From Miscanthus floridulus (Eukaryota > Streptophyta > Magnoliopsida > Poales > Poaceae): a DNA stretch of 64,000 nt. The stretch covers positions 72,089,155 through 72,153,154 of the forward strand of contig NC_089581.1 in the NCBI RefSeq assembly GCF_019320115.1. Reading direction: 5' to 3'. The notes below the pieces were generated by a model. It worked only from the letters and a program-made list of their open reading frames with translations, was not told the DNA's origin and did not search any database. Made by a program: the position numbers and the translations under genes. The stretch's first letter is position 1; every line of letters begins with the position of its first letter. Shown piece by piece: positions 34,972 to 45,862 of the stretch.

Positions 34972-35316
34972 TTGTTCACTGACATTCTACTTGGGAAAAC
35001 TGAGGCAGCTTGTTTGGGTTGTGTAGATTTGAGACAAGTCGACCCTGCTATGTTGTGTTCGATGGCCATGAGCGAGGAGTTTACTACAAACTGGCCTGAC
35101 TGCCATAGACAAGTTCATAGGTTTCATGGTGCTTGTTATAAAATGTACAATTCCTATGAAGAAGGAATTGTTGCCTTCAAGTCAAGAACCAACTCAAATC
35201 TAGCCTTAGCTCATGATGATCACTTCTATATTCAAAACCCAACAGCTACTCCACCCTATTTGTCCTTCAAAATTGTTGCAATTGTAGTCCTATTAATCAT
35301 TGTCTATCTCCTATGA
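34972..35316 (+). CDS. RNase H1 N-terminal (hybrid-binding)-like fragment with hydrophobic tail
   Basis: The frame is open from just after a stop at about 34927 to 35316; there is no clear start, and a Met at about 35047-35071 is possible. FTTNWPDCHRQVHRFHGACY followed by KMYNSYEEGIVAF matches the Cauli_VI / RNase H1 N-terminal fold, which in other proteins binds RNA/DNA hybrids or ribosomes (consensus: W..C..QV.GF.GA.YK.F.T.EEA). The end, FKIVAIVVLLIIVYLL, looks like a membrane anchor. No RNase H catalytic domain follows. It sits 292 bases upstream of the F-box gene, same strand. Function unknown; possibly a relic. Confidence 0.5.
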   Translation: MFTDILLGKTEAACLGCVDLRQVDPAMLCSMAMSEEFTTNWPDCHRQVHRFHGACYKMYNSYEEGIVAFKSRTNSNLALAHDDHFYIQNPTATPPYLSFKIVAIVVLLIIVYLL

Positions 35317-35607
35317 AAGAAGCTCTAAGCTCATGTGCTGATTGTAAGTGTGATGGTTAGACTTGATTTAGCTAGAATTGTAATGGTTACAACTCTATTA
35401 ATTGCTACTCTAGTTTGAGTTATATATATATCTATGTGGTGCTACTCTAATTTAGATGAGGTCGTACCATGAAAATTGTTAATGGTTGTTAAAGTTGCAC
35501 TTTGGTATGAGTTGTGGACTTCACTAATGGATCTTTGTTGGATTATTTTCCTCCTCAATGATCTCATTATTGAGCAAGCTCTCATCCTATTGCATGCACA
35601 TGACAAA

Positions 35608-36742
35608 ATGGAGGAGGCCTCCAACAAGAGGAATGCACTAGCCGGCCTCATGGATGATGTCTTTATCGAGATCCTCCGTCGCCTCCCCACCCGCTCCTTG
35701 TTCTGCTACAAATGTGTCTGTCGCTCCTGGAGATGCCTCATCTCAGACAACCATAAGTTGATGCCCCAGACTATGGTTGGCTACTTCTATGATGGAATCT
35801 ATGGCCAAAGAAACTTCACTAGCATCACCGGTGTTTAGCCCTCCTTGTCCTTCTTGTCCTTCACCATGAACAATGTAGATGTCCTTCACCAGCATCACCA
35901 TGAACAATGCATCACTGGCCTCATCCTATGCTGGTACCTTGGGGCTGATGGATACTGCTATGTCATCTGCAATCCGACAACCTAGGAGTTGAAGGTATTG
36001 TCGCCTAGAATCCATTCTGTTGGTGAGGCTCGATTGGGGTCCAATTTGACAGCCTCCTCATACTTCCATGTGTTTGAATATATGGAGGAGGATGGTTAGT
36101 GTGTGGGTGTGGACATCTACTCATCTAAAACTATAGCATAGATCCTTGAAGGAATCTAACTAGGGCACTGGAGGCTGAGTGGACATTGTCAAAATCAACA
36201 ACTGTGTTTCTTAACGGTTGTCTGCACTATATTGGGTTCTACGAGTGTTACCATCATATACTTGTTGTGGATATGGAGGGAAAGGCATTAGGGGAAAATT
36301 CCTAAATGGCTACATGGTTTTTCACTGCTCCATCCACCAAGCTCTAAGTCACTTGTGTCAATGTACTATTGGTGGTCACAATATGTTCAAGCTTTCAATC
36401 TAGATCCTTGAAGACTATTGTACTAATAATAAATGGACATTGAATCATACTATTAGCTTACATAAGTTGTTTGGAAAGACTAAGAAACAAATGGGTTACT
36501 TTGATTTTGAGTCATGCTACACAGCGGTTATACTTCACCTAGAATGGAATTTGGTTTTCTTTGTTGGGGTTGAGGTGGAAAGAGATGTCATCGCATATAA
36601 CATGGACAGCAGAAAAGTTCATGTCATCCCTACACATTACATTCTATATGGTAGACATGACATCATGCTAGAAATCATTGATAGACCTTACTATCTTTCC
36701 TATGTTCCCTTGTTCTTGGAGTTGGAGTCATTAGCAAAGTAG
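35608..36742 (+). pseudogene. F-box protein pseudogene
   Basis: ATG at 35608 starts MEEASNKRNALAGLMDDVFI, followed by EILRRLPTRSLFCYKCVCRS, a standard F-box (residues about 13-50), the part that binds Skp1 in SCF ubiquitin ligases. A TAG at 35836 ends the first frame. Downstream frames keep an F-box-associated region: GLILCWYLGADGYCYVICNPT (about 35912), LGSNLTASSYFHVFEYMEED (about 36030) and the C-terminal VFFVGVEVERDVIAYNMDSR (about 36550), ending at 36742. Several stops and shifts show it is dead. It lacks introns as far as seen. Part of its 3' end recurs at 41005 and 44245. Confidence 0.75.
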
Positions 36743-37163
36743 TAAATAAACCTGCATTTGATGTATCTCTCTGTCATGACATGTTTAAATGGATCAATGT
36801 TGTTTGAATGTCTATCGACATGTTAATTTCCTCTTGGATGGATGTTGTCATTATTTTGCAGCAACTTTAGCTTGTTTGTAATGTAAGCTAAGGTCTGTGC
36901 AGTGTGTCAAATGCATTCAAACATACAAAGGTCGGACTTTCTTGCGTGTGTAGGAACATTTCAACGCCAATGGCTCCTCTTGGTTCCCCAAAAAACACAT
37001 CAATGACTCCTCTATAGTAGTGATATATTAACTGCTGTGATCTTTTCCACAACTCCACTTCTTTTCCTTCCTTCCCCGAGCCCTCCCATTCCCATAGCAG
37101 AGCTAAAATCGAAAGGAACATACGGTTGCCTTCTCCAAACCTACTTCACTATTAGCCATCCGC
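36743..37163. other. F-box 3' flank; dispersed repeat
   Basis: No gene. It contains GGTCGGACTTTCTTGCGTGT at about 36930, a word that recurs with variation at about 38435, 39963, 46235 and 47290 and marks the duplicated modules of this island. Confidence 0.45.
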
Positions 37164-37716
37164 CATGGTAAAGGGCGAGTCCTTTTGTGAAAGGAGGATG
37201 ACGCCATGCCCATGGTGAAGGAGGATGACGCCATGCCCATGGTGAATCAAGATGAAGCCCTAGTGGATCCCTTTGGAGATAGAGACGATTAGGGCCATTG
37301 GCATCATGAGTAAGGCTTTCTTAAAGATCAGGCATGTGCTACAAAACACTAGGGTGGGCACCCTCAACCTGCCTCAGGAGGAAATGGTGAGTAGTTACAT
37401 CTTCATTTTTCACCAACTCGTTGATGTCCTAGAAGAACTGCCAGCCTACCTAAACAAGAATCATACGAGACAACGTGGAGTACATCCTCGCCTACTACCA
37501 GAGACGGATAGATGGCTTCGGTGCTAGCGTCGCAACATAGGGAATCAGCACTGCCCACAACACAGAGAAGCACTGGCGCAACCTAGTTCATGCCAATGCT
37601 GAGTAGGTGGCCAACCGCTTCACTACAAATGAGCAAAAGGGCCTCATGGCTATAGAGGAGGACAATGACTGACATTGATACCAACAACAAGGATGAGGAC
37701 AAAGATACCGACGATG
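37164..37716 (+). pseudogene. Unrecognised decayed coding segment
   Basis: Fragments in shifting frames look coding: KEDDAMPMV twice and NQDEALVDPFGDRDD (37218-37290), AFLKIRHVLQNTRVGTLNLP (about 37315), RDNVEYILAYYQRRIDGFGA (about 37470), and NEQKGLMAIEEDN (about 37630). I do not recognise the family. An acidic stretch at the end and the in-frame 27-base duplication suggest a former protein gene. Confidence 0.3.
37191..37244 (+). repeat. Perfect 27-bp tandem duplication
   Basis: Copies at 37191-37217 and 37218-37244 are identical, starting AAGGAGGATGACGCCATG. The unit is nine codons (KEDDAMPMV), so the frame is kept. Confidence 0.92.
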
Positions 37717-38479
37717 AGTAGAGGAGTAAATAAAGTTCCATTTGATGTATCTCACGTTGCATTTGATATATCTTCCTTATGTTCAGAGTATGGACTGGGT
37801 ACATGTTGTTACTCTTTCCTTATGTTGTTACTCTTCCTTATGTATCTTCCCTTGCATTTTATGTTAGACGCGTTCAAATGTATAGAGGTTTTGATTTGTG
37901 AAGTATGATTTGCATGTCTATGTTTACTTTTGTTAAACTTTGTATTAGGTGGATTAAACTCTGTTGAGCATGGTGTAGATAAGATCCTTTGGTCAATTGG
38001 TAGTCGATTTCTAGCCTATTGGTTGGTTTTGCCAATAGTTTTCTTTTTGGTACTCTTTCTGATCTGTAGTATGGTAAACATGCATAACGAAATTCATCCA
38101 ATCAAGTCTCGCATTGATGTAATGCCTAATGGAGGAGCCACATAGCTATTCAAATTTTACAGCACATGCAAGAAAGTCTGAGCATTGTAAATCTGACCGG
38201 GCTGGACACATCTCATGTTAAATTATATAGGGAAACCTATTCCATGGTATGGTAACTAGTTGCCATCTGTAAGGATGATTTCGGTTAGTGTCAATCGACA
38301 AAAGGGGAAAGCCACTCATGACTACTACTACTATTGATACAAATGTTGTGACCGAGTGCACTCCATACGCAATAGTTTTACTCATAGGTCTGTATTGTAT
38401 AGTGTCCGATGAGATCCAATGTGCCGCATTCGGACTTTCTTGCAAACACGGTAAAATATGAGAATGAAGCGAATGCGGT

Positions 38480-39092
38480 AGCAGCCAGTGTAGTGGCAGC
38501 CTCCTGACGAATGGTTTCGGTCACCATGGCTCAAAGGTGGGCCGGTAGGGCTCAGAATGGCTCCTCTACGGTGAATAGATTATCCACTGCTCACATGGGG
38601 AAACCCTGAGTCAATGGCGGCTTGCACGCACAGGACGAGGGTCTCGACCCACGTCCTCAGATCTACAAGAAGGTTCATCATGTTTTGGCCCTGCTCTAGG
38701 TGGATCTCCTAGTCGACTCGTGCCTTGGAGACCTTAGTCATGGAAAAATGAAGTGCATCACACATGGTGTCCACCTCAGCACGTAGCATCTCAGCGTTCA
38801 GCCTGGTCGATGACAAATCCGCTTGGGCCTTGCGGTAATCCTTCAATAATTGATGGTAGTATATGTTGTTTGAGGATTCACGCTCTTCTAACAATTCGCC
38901 CACGACCAAGGATGGCATCGCCATGGAGGAAGCACTGCACAATGCAAGCCAAGTTAAAGCCCATATAGGATAAGGGGGAGGGCGATCTGATTGAGAAGGC
39001 AAATGACTTTTACCGAACTGACTGGTGCAGCCTGGCATGGAATCATGGGTGGCTGCCTCCATCAGGGGATGCCTTGCTAGGCGGCTTTCCAA
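38480..39092 (-). pseudogene. Coiled-coil gene relic, copy 1
   Basis: On the minus strand the frame 39092-38709 includes YYHQLLKDYRKAQADLSSTR then LNAEMLRAEVDTMCDALHFS, a heptad-like helix, ending at TAG 38709. Beyond the stop the same frame continues (EIHLEQGQNMMNLLVDLRTW). The order and sequence match copy 2 at 41400-42710, including the flanking GTCGCCATGGAGGAA-type segment, so this is a duplicated gene. I do not recognise the family; a distant link to the coiled-coil antisense genes of Tat elements is possible but unproven. Confidence 0.4.
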
Positions 39093-41004
39093 GTGAGACC
39101 ATGAACAAAAAACTATGCTCTAGGGCCAATGAGGCTTAGGGACACCGCCACGCCCACATCCTCTTATTGAGATAGTAGTCTACTTCCAAATACTAGTTAA
39201 ATTAAACAGCATGAACACAAATACTAGTGTGAGCATTGCTCGCATATACTCTAGTTAAATGAAGATAAACAACATGAATAGCGGCATGGTGATGATCCAT
39301 CCTCCAAAGGGGGAACTGGCGGGTGAGAGACCACGCCAACGATAGGTCCATCTGTCGGTGCCGACAGACTGACCTCGTTGGCTCCACCATGGTCCTAGCA
39401 GGAGGTGTCGGCGGTGCAATAGGGTGGAAGGAAAAAGCTTTGGGATGGAATCAGGGACCTCTAGAGAGAGAATGCAGCAGGTGTATAACCTTCCCTCTCG
39501 TCCCTTGTCTCTACTGCTATAGTTTGGGGGCCGTCGACCACCCCACACCCGAGACATTTGCATGGGTGGGCGGTGGACCTTCGCCCCAGTCATGTCAATA
39601 CGATGGGCCAAAAGCGACGTCCCCTGCTGTAATAGGCTGCTTGATGCCACCCATGCACGTGTGCTTGCATGGGAATGTAGGAGCACATCATCCGGGTAGT
39701 TAAGATTTCATATAGTCGGACCTTGTGTGATCCTGTGAAGTATAAAAATTCTGAATAAAAATCATCTTTGATGCATGGTTCTTGCAAGTTTAACAAATCT
39801 TATCAAATACACAAAAATAAGATGAGTTGGGTTCGACACAGATCAAAGTCACTCATAACTACTACTACTACAACTGATACAAATTGACCGAGTGCACTCC
39901 ATAGGCAATAGTTTTACTCATAGATCTATATTGTATTGTGTCTGATGAGATGAAATGTGTCACATCGGACTTTCTTACAAGCGCAATAAAATATTAGAGT
40001 GAAGCGAATGTGGTAGGAAAGCTAGACACAAGAAGTGAATCGAGAAAAAGAGCTTCTGACACGCTTGAGACTTGAATGCCTGGTGCAGTTGTGATAGGTC
40101 TTTTCTATACGTATTTGATTATAATCCAATGTAGTCACAATAGTCAAGGGGCAGACTAAAGAGTGAAGAGTGAGATGTGTCCGGCTAGGTCAGATTTGGT
40201 TTATCGACTTAGTCAGATTTGGTCTATCGACTGATAAAGTCACCATGAGTTAATTCCCAACTACTTGCATCACCAATACTTGCATTTCTCCATCTTCGGT
40301 TGCCCTATTTAACCTAGGGTCAAGATGCACCTGTTGGGCTCAATCCACACACTCTTGAATTCACACACTCATGAGGCAATCATCTTTCTTCATCGCCTAG
40401 AGGTGATTTGTCTTCCTCCTTGCACCTCTCACTGGCCTAGAGCCCATGAGAGGTTCAAGATAGAGATAAAGCACCTCACAGGGATGCTAGTGTTTGGAGA
40501 AGGCATTCAAGATTGGGTGCTTTAGATTCCATAATCTTGGTGCATTTGAGCATCGAGATACAGATCTTCATCCCTCGATCCTCAGAGGTACAAGATTATG
40601 GAATATAAAGCACCTCACTGAGATGCTAGTGCAAGTTTTGCGAGGTGCTCCTTCACCATCCTTTGCGAGGTGTTGTTGTTGAATAGGAGCTTGACCTTGA
40701 TGATTGTAGATCTTCTTGTAGATCTTGTATTAACAGAAGATCTATAATCACCTGGTTCTCTCCTATTCTAGGGCTCCATACTTGATTGGGGGTGCTTCAA
40801 GTTTGCTAGGTGCTCATTCTTCAAGATTGGGTGCTTAGAGCATCTCCAAGAGTACCCAATTTTTTATTTCCAAAAACATGAAGTTTTACAACTTCTAATA
40901 AAGTATTAGAAGGAATAAAGAAGGCAATCTCCAAGAGTTTCTAATAATTAGCCAATTAGTTGTGTTATTAGTCCATACCTATTTGTATGGTAGACATAGC
41001 GTCC
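39093..41004. other. No gene; duplicated modules
   Basis: 39841-40017 repeats 38310-38490 in direct orientation (ACCGAGTGCACTCCATA, AATAGTTTTACTCATAG). 40000-40160 recurs at 47090-47240 (TCACAATAGTCAAGGGGCAG). 40440-40620 has two copies of AAAGCACCTCAC(A/T)G(G/A)GATGCTAGTG. 40845-40950 has a GAGCATCTCCAAGAG word seen in grass MITEs. Confidence 0.45.
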
Positions 41005-41175
41005 TACCAGAGTTCGTCAGTGGACCTTACTACCTTCCCTATGTTCCCTTGTTCTTGGAAAATTAGTAGAGGAGTAAACAAAGTCCATTTGATGTATGTC
41101 ATGTTGCGTGGTGCACTAAAGTCTGGCCCATGTTGTTTCTCAGTGGTCGGACAATCCTGCGTGACCCAGATTTAA
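41005..41175 (+). pseudogene. Copy of the F-box gene 3' end
   Basis: ACCTTACTACCTTCCCTATG followed by TTCCCTTGTTCTTGGA matches the last codons of the F-box pseudogene at 36685-36720, followed by a shared tail (GTCCATTTGATGTATGTCATG). Only the 3' end is present. Confidence 0.5.
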
Positions 41176-41399
41176 AAACAGGGTCCAAACTTAAAAACTG
41201 AGGAAAAATGAGACTTGCTCATATGAACTCTGCAGAAAGAAATATGCAGCAAAAAGCAACCAACAAGGGCTAAACCATGCTCAACAGAGTTTAACCCACC
41301 TAATACTTAAGTGCAGCAAAAGTTCACACTGACATGCAAATAAGAGTTCACATATTTGCAAGGGTGTACCACAGATCAAACCTAGTCATGACTACTAGT

Positions 41400-42710
41400 A
41401 CTACTAATACATCCCATAGATCAAGGGTCAAGCTGAGCGTGCAGGAACTACTCCACATTTAGCTTCGCTAAGATTCCATTGGTGGCTAGCTAGAGGCTCT
41501 TGATGAGATCATCGATCTTATTATCAACTGACCCTGGCAGAAAACCCTGCTCCACCACCTGGATGTTCACTGCCTCGCCAAACTATAGCTAGGCAGCAGC
41601 TAGCACCGTGGCAAGCCCCTTAACGAATGGCTTCGGACACCATAATCGCCTTTTCTTCTTGCAGCCTGGGTGGCTTCCTACTGGGCCACGACAAGTGTGG
41701 CGCGCATGGCCACCAAGTCACCGTGCAGCATGTCGACGTGTAGCCTAGACTGCACATAACGCTGCTCGAACCTCATGGAAATGCTCCAATAACTTATGAT
41801 ATTTTTCATTGCCTAAAGATTCACCCACTTAAGAACCAGAGGGTTGTGCAGGGATAGACAGGGCTTGGCGGCGGCAAACGGTGATGGGACAGCTCTTTGG
41901 CGCCACCGATGGGAAGCCCCACGACATGGGGTAGTGTCGCCATGGAGGAATCGCTGCATAATGCAAGACAAGACAAGCCAAGATGATAAGCGGGAGAGCG
42001 ATCAGATTTAGAAGGCAAACAATTAACCAATCTAACCGGTGTCACATGGCACAGAATCGCCGGTGGCTGCCCCCATTGGCGATCCAGCCCTGGTTCATCT
42101 CTAGCGCATGATGTCAGGCAATCTTTTAGTCGACAGCACACATCCCATGTGGGCGGTGGTTGGCCTAAGCGAGGACATGATCCCTGACAATGAACTATGT
42201 CAAACCATGTGGCGTACTCTCTTGGCAAAGGGGGCAAACCAGCAAGCCATAGTAGATGGCCGTATCATCAGCTTTTGGCTCTCAGGGATAGGAGTTGCAT
42301 ACCCGATGCTGATGATCATCCTACAAGTCCATCAGTAATGTAGGCAAGGGAGTGCTCGGACATGTCCTCAGTGGTTTGGGCCAGTAAGAACAGAGGAGTC
42401 CATGCAACCTGCGACGACGGTGAAGTGGAGCACATCGAGAGTGGTAGGTGGTGAGGGAGCCACCGATGCCACTAGCGCTAGCGTCATCATTGAGGGCAAT
42501 GGGGAGAGCAGTGGTAGTATAGGAGACAGTGGGTAGGAGCATGATAGGAACACCAGTCTCCCATGACTGGACATCGACACTACCTCCGCTGACACCAAAG
42601 CAGGGCACACCATTGGCCCCGCCTCCTCCAAAGTGGGGAGAGCTAGTACACTGGATGAAGCAGGGGACTAGAGCTGGGCAACCCTTCCTCGAGTAGCACT
42701 TCATGGGCAC
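41400..42710 (-). pseudogene. Coiled-coil gene relic, copy 2
   Basis: Minus-strand pieces in shifting frames: LAQTTEDMSEHSLAYITDGL (about 42370), an open frame 42237-41821, YHKLLEHFHEVRAALCA (about 41800), then RLHVDMLHGDLVAMRATLVV (about 41720) and NKIDDLIKSL...LATNGILAKLNVE near 41450. The helical segment aligns with copy 1 (YHQLLKDYRKAQADL). Stops and shifts are frequent. The 3' flank (TAGTCATGACTACTAGTACT at about 41383) recurs at five other sites in the island. Confidence 0.4.
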
Positions 42711-43389
42711 GACCTTGGTTGCAAGCGACAGGGGAGGCAGAGTTCAGGACTTTATGAGGCAAGGCGAGGGTTTTTTACGTAATGCAAGGTGGAATCAAAT
42801 AATGGGGCGAGGCCAGGCTTTATGTATACACAGGGCGGACCTTCTGTATGCTGTGAAGTATACATGCTTTATATATACACTAAGGCGGCACTTCACGGAT
42901 CAAGATTCTTTATTAAGCTCTTTGTCAGGTTTAGTATAAAATGTTGTTCTATTTCCATTATACTTGTGTGATTGCATTCGCGCAAATTAGATAAGATTAT
43001 GTTCAAATTGGTGTGATCTTTTATGTCATAGATGTTGTTACTATTTCCTATAAAGTTAGTCAAACTTAAAATTGTAAACTGACATAGTAACAAGCATCAA
43101 AGGAAAAAGAGGAAAAACTATGGAGGATATTGTCCAACGCGTTCAAATGTACTAAGGCCAAATTTTCTTACACATGTAGGGGTGCATGCTCATATGGAAA
43201 AAAATACGATCAGCACCAGTAGACTTTGAACAACAAGATACACATATAGTTGATGTTGTTGCCAAATTAAAATAAAGTCACCAACCACAGATATACATGC
43301 ATAGATGTTTAACATAACTTAACATGCACTAATTCATAATTAATCTACCACATTGATGTGAATAACTTATTGCAGTCCTGTGAGATCCT

Positions 43390-43930
43390 ACACTCCTCGC
43401 TGCAGAACCTAGACCACAACTCCCATACTTCAAATCCAATGGGCTCGCTGCAGCCACCACCTGTGCAGTGATGATGCCCATCCTAGCGACGAATGGGGCG
43501 AAGACCGGGCACTACATCAAGTGGCACCATGTCTTGAGGGCATAGACATACATACCAAGTTTATAGCCTGCCTCAGTGGACATGAAGATAGGACACAAGC
43601 TGGCAATAAAGCAGGCCTCTAGGTTGCCCACATTGGCCAGCCTGGTGGTAATCAGGGTGTGATAGTCATAGTAGTAGTAGTGGCACTCCCAGAAACCTTG
43701 ACGCTATAGCACCCGGTGCAGTGGTATGTGCTGGCCAACTTTTGCGGTGCCGCATACCCTACGCATGAATGAGCAGGTTGCCCGTAGGCTAGCAATGTCA
43801 TCCATGGGGGCACATGACTATTCAGTGACTGCGAACAATGATGTCCATGGCCAACTCCATCGGGAGCCGATCCATCATGATGTAGCCAAAGAAGAAGTAG
43901 AGTCAGAGTGTACGCACGATGAACAATGAT
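43390..43930 (-). pseudogene. F-box pseudogene, At2g35280-like type
   Basis: On the minus strand MDRLPMELAMDIIV (about 43880) is an F-box start; after a frameshift MDDIASLRATCSFMRRVCGT (about 43800) completes the F-box. TRLANVGNLEACFIASLCPI (about 43640), then FMSTEAGYKLG, is the repeat typical of grass F-box proteins of the At2g35280-like group. A TAG after HRVL and another after WCHLM, plus the shift, mark it as dead. It differs in type from the F-box gene at 35608. Confidence 0.6.
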
Positions 43931-44244
43931 GGATGCGGCATCGGAGCAGAGTACGAATGTGCAACTACGATGAGGCAAAGAGCGATGGGGAAATAGGGCC
44001 GGTGGTTTATGTAGGCGGAGACTCCACGTTCTTTAAGGATCGCGTATACCATGTAAACGTGTCTTGGAGAAGTGTTCTCGAGGAACCAAATGGTGCCTCA
44101 CTCGAGTTCTAGGCATCCATGTAGACGTGTCTCAAGAAATTGAATTGTAGCAAATCTCGTTCCCTTGTTCTCTCCTATTTAGGTGCTCCATACTCGATTG
44201 GGGGTGCTTCAAGTTTGCGAGGTGCTCATTCAGGGGCTCCATGT

Positions 44245-44420
44245 TCCCTATTCTTGGAAAATTAGTAGAGGAGTAAACAAAGTTCCATTCGATGTATGTC
44301 ATGTTGCATGGTCCACTAAAGTCTAGCCCGTGTTGTTTCTCAGCGGCCGGACAATCCTACGCGTCGACCCAGATTTAAAAATAGGGCCCAAACTCAAAAT
44401 TGTAAATGACACAGTAACAA
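44245..44420 (+). pseudogene. Second copy of the F-box gene 3' end
   Basis: ATGTTCCCTATTCTTGGAAA followed by ATTAGTAGAGGAGTAAAC matches 41045-41080 closely, and the similarity runs through TTGTTTCTCAGCGGCCGGAC and GACCCAGATTTAAAAA. It is preceded by the GGTGCTTCAAGTTTGCGAGG segment that also precedes the copy at 41005. Confidence 0.5.
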
Positions 44421-45099
44421 GCATCATAGGAAAACGAGGAAAAACGAGACTTGCTCATATTAACTTGTCGCTACATGGTTCTTGCAAGTTCAATAAATTT
44501 AATCTAATACATGCAAATAAGAGGAGTGCAGTGCACTCCCACTACTCAATGTCATCCAACTACTACCAATACATACTAGTTCTAACTACATATGATTAAC
44601 ATGACTTCATACTTGAGAAAAGGAGCTTTTGACCGCCATGACATGCTTGAGATTTGAATCCCTGGTATGGTTCTCTTTTTGATCTATAGAATGGTAAACA
44701 TGCATAATGGAATTCATCCGATCAAGTCTCATGTCGATGTAATGCCTAACGGAGGAGGCACATAGCTATTCAAATTATATAGCACATGCAAGAAACTCTA
44801 AGCATTGTAAATCTAACTAGGCTAGACACATCTCATGTTCTACTACAATATTCCCAACACGTCTAGTATTGGAAACTGTTCGACCAACCCATAGAATCCA
44901 GGATGGCATTTACTGGAAGCCATCTAAGGTCCTCTACATTCGAAGCGATTCACTTCAAATTCCATCTCATAACTATCCCTCTATTCATCCCATAGCTATT
45001 TAACATTGGGTTCCCTTTAAATGGTCCTTGCTCTAACTCCAAACCAATTCAAATCATAGCTACAAACTAAGCCACTAGACCCATAGAGTAGCCATCGCC
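44421..45099. other. No gene; duplicated segment
   Basis: 44670-44840 repeats 38060-38220 (AGCACATGCAAGAAA, then TGTAAATCT..C..GGCT.GACAC). The part just before 45100 may be the 5' flank of the RING gene. Confidence 0.45.
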
Positions 45100-45862
45100 A
45101 TGAGCTCCGCCAGAGATCTTACTGCCTAGTTTTCCACTTTCAAACACCACGTCAAGTGTAGAATGACGTAGAAGAACATCTTCACCATCAAGGATCCATC
45201 TAGTGGAGCATTCTTGATGCATCGTTCTCTGTGATCTTGGAATGCATGGTGACCAAGACCCTCAAAGCCGGTGGTCACTGGCAGTCGGTGTACCTCCTAT
45301 ATGAATGAGGCGGCGCCACTAGGATCTTGAAGGCAAATCAAGACGTGGGCATCCCCGGTGACTAGGAAGGTGTTCGTGATGTTTGTCGCAGCTTGATGAG
45401 GACATTCACGTGGTTGCAGCAACTCAATCTCACCGACAAACCATGGGAGGACATCCTTCCTAAGCCTAAGGTTATTGAACTCATGGCCCTGGCATGTGAG
45501 GCCTGCCAAGATGGATGCATTGCCCATGCCATGCTTGAGCTTTGGGTTGACGAACAGTTGAAGTTCATTATGTTCGAGGCACTCTTGACGCTCTGTATGA
45601 AGGCAGAGGTGGAGGCAGCGCCAGTGGGGTGTTGGGACTAGGGTGTTGGGACTATAGCATCTGCCTAGAGGATGAAACATCTAATCCTAGGGTTGGCCAT
45701 GCTATGGAAATGCCTGGCTGTGGCTACGTATTCCATCGTAAGTGCATCAACAAGTGGTTTGGCTGGAGATCCACCTGCCCGATGTGTCGACAAGATTTGT
45801 CTATGTATCTTGACCCGACAGTGCAGAGATTCCTCTCACACTTCACTAGAAAGGATTATTGA
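45100..45862 (+). pseudogene. RING-H2 finger pseudogene
   Basis: ATG 45100 starts MSSARDLTA, then stops; the coding trace continues in pieces (KNIFTIKDPSSGAF; after a shift near 45213, DASFSVILECMVTKTLKAGG) to the open frame LMRTFTWLQQLNLTDKPWED at 45393. The RING is at 45650-45800: SICLEDE, MPGCGYVFHRKCINKWF, STCPMCRQDL; the frame ends at 45862. A 14-bp tandem duplication (45627-45654) shifts the frame just before the RING. Two zinc ligands are replaced by Tyr: the first Cys (YSIC) and the first His (CGYVFH). RING proteins are E3 ubiquitin ligases; this copy could not bind zinc normally. Confidence 0.7.
45627..45654 (+). repeat. 14-bp tandem duplication causing a frameshift
   Basis: GGGTGTTGGGACTA occurs at 45627-45640 and again at 45641-45654. 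With one copy the upstream frame would run directly into the RING domain; with two, it reaches a TAG at 45639. Confidence 0.93.

Noticed and set aside
42321..42710. 129-aa minus-strand frame, candidate new protein
   Set aside because: Another frame of the same strand gives better continuity with the neighbouring coiled-coil gene relic, so this frame is probably a shadow.
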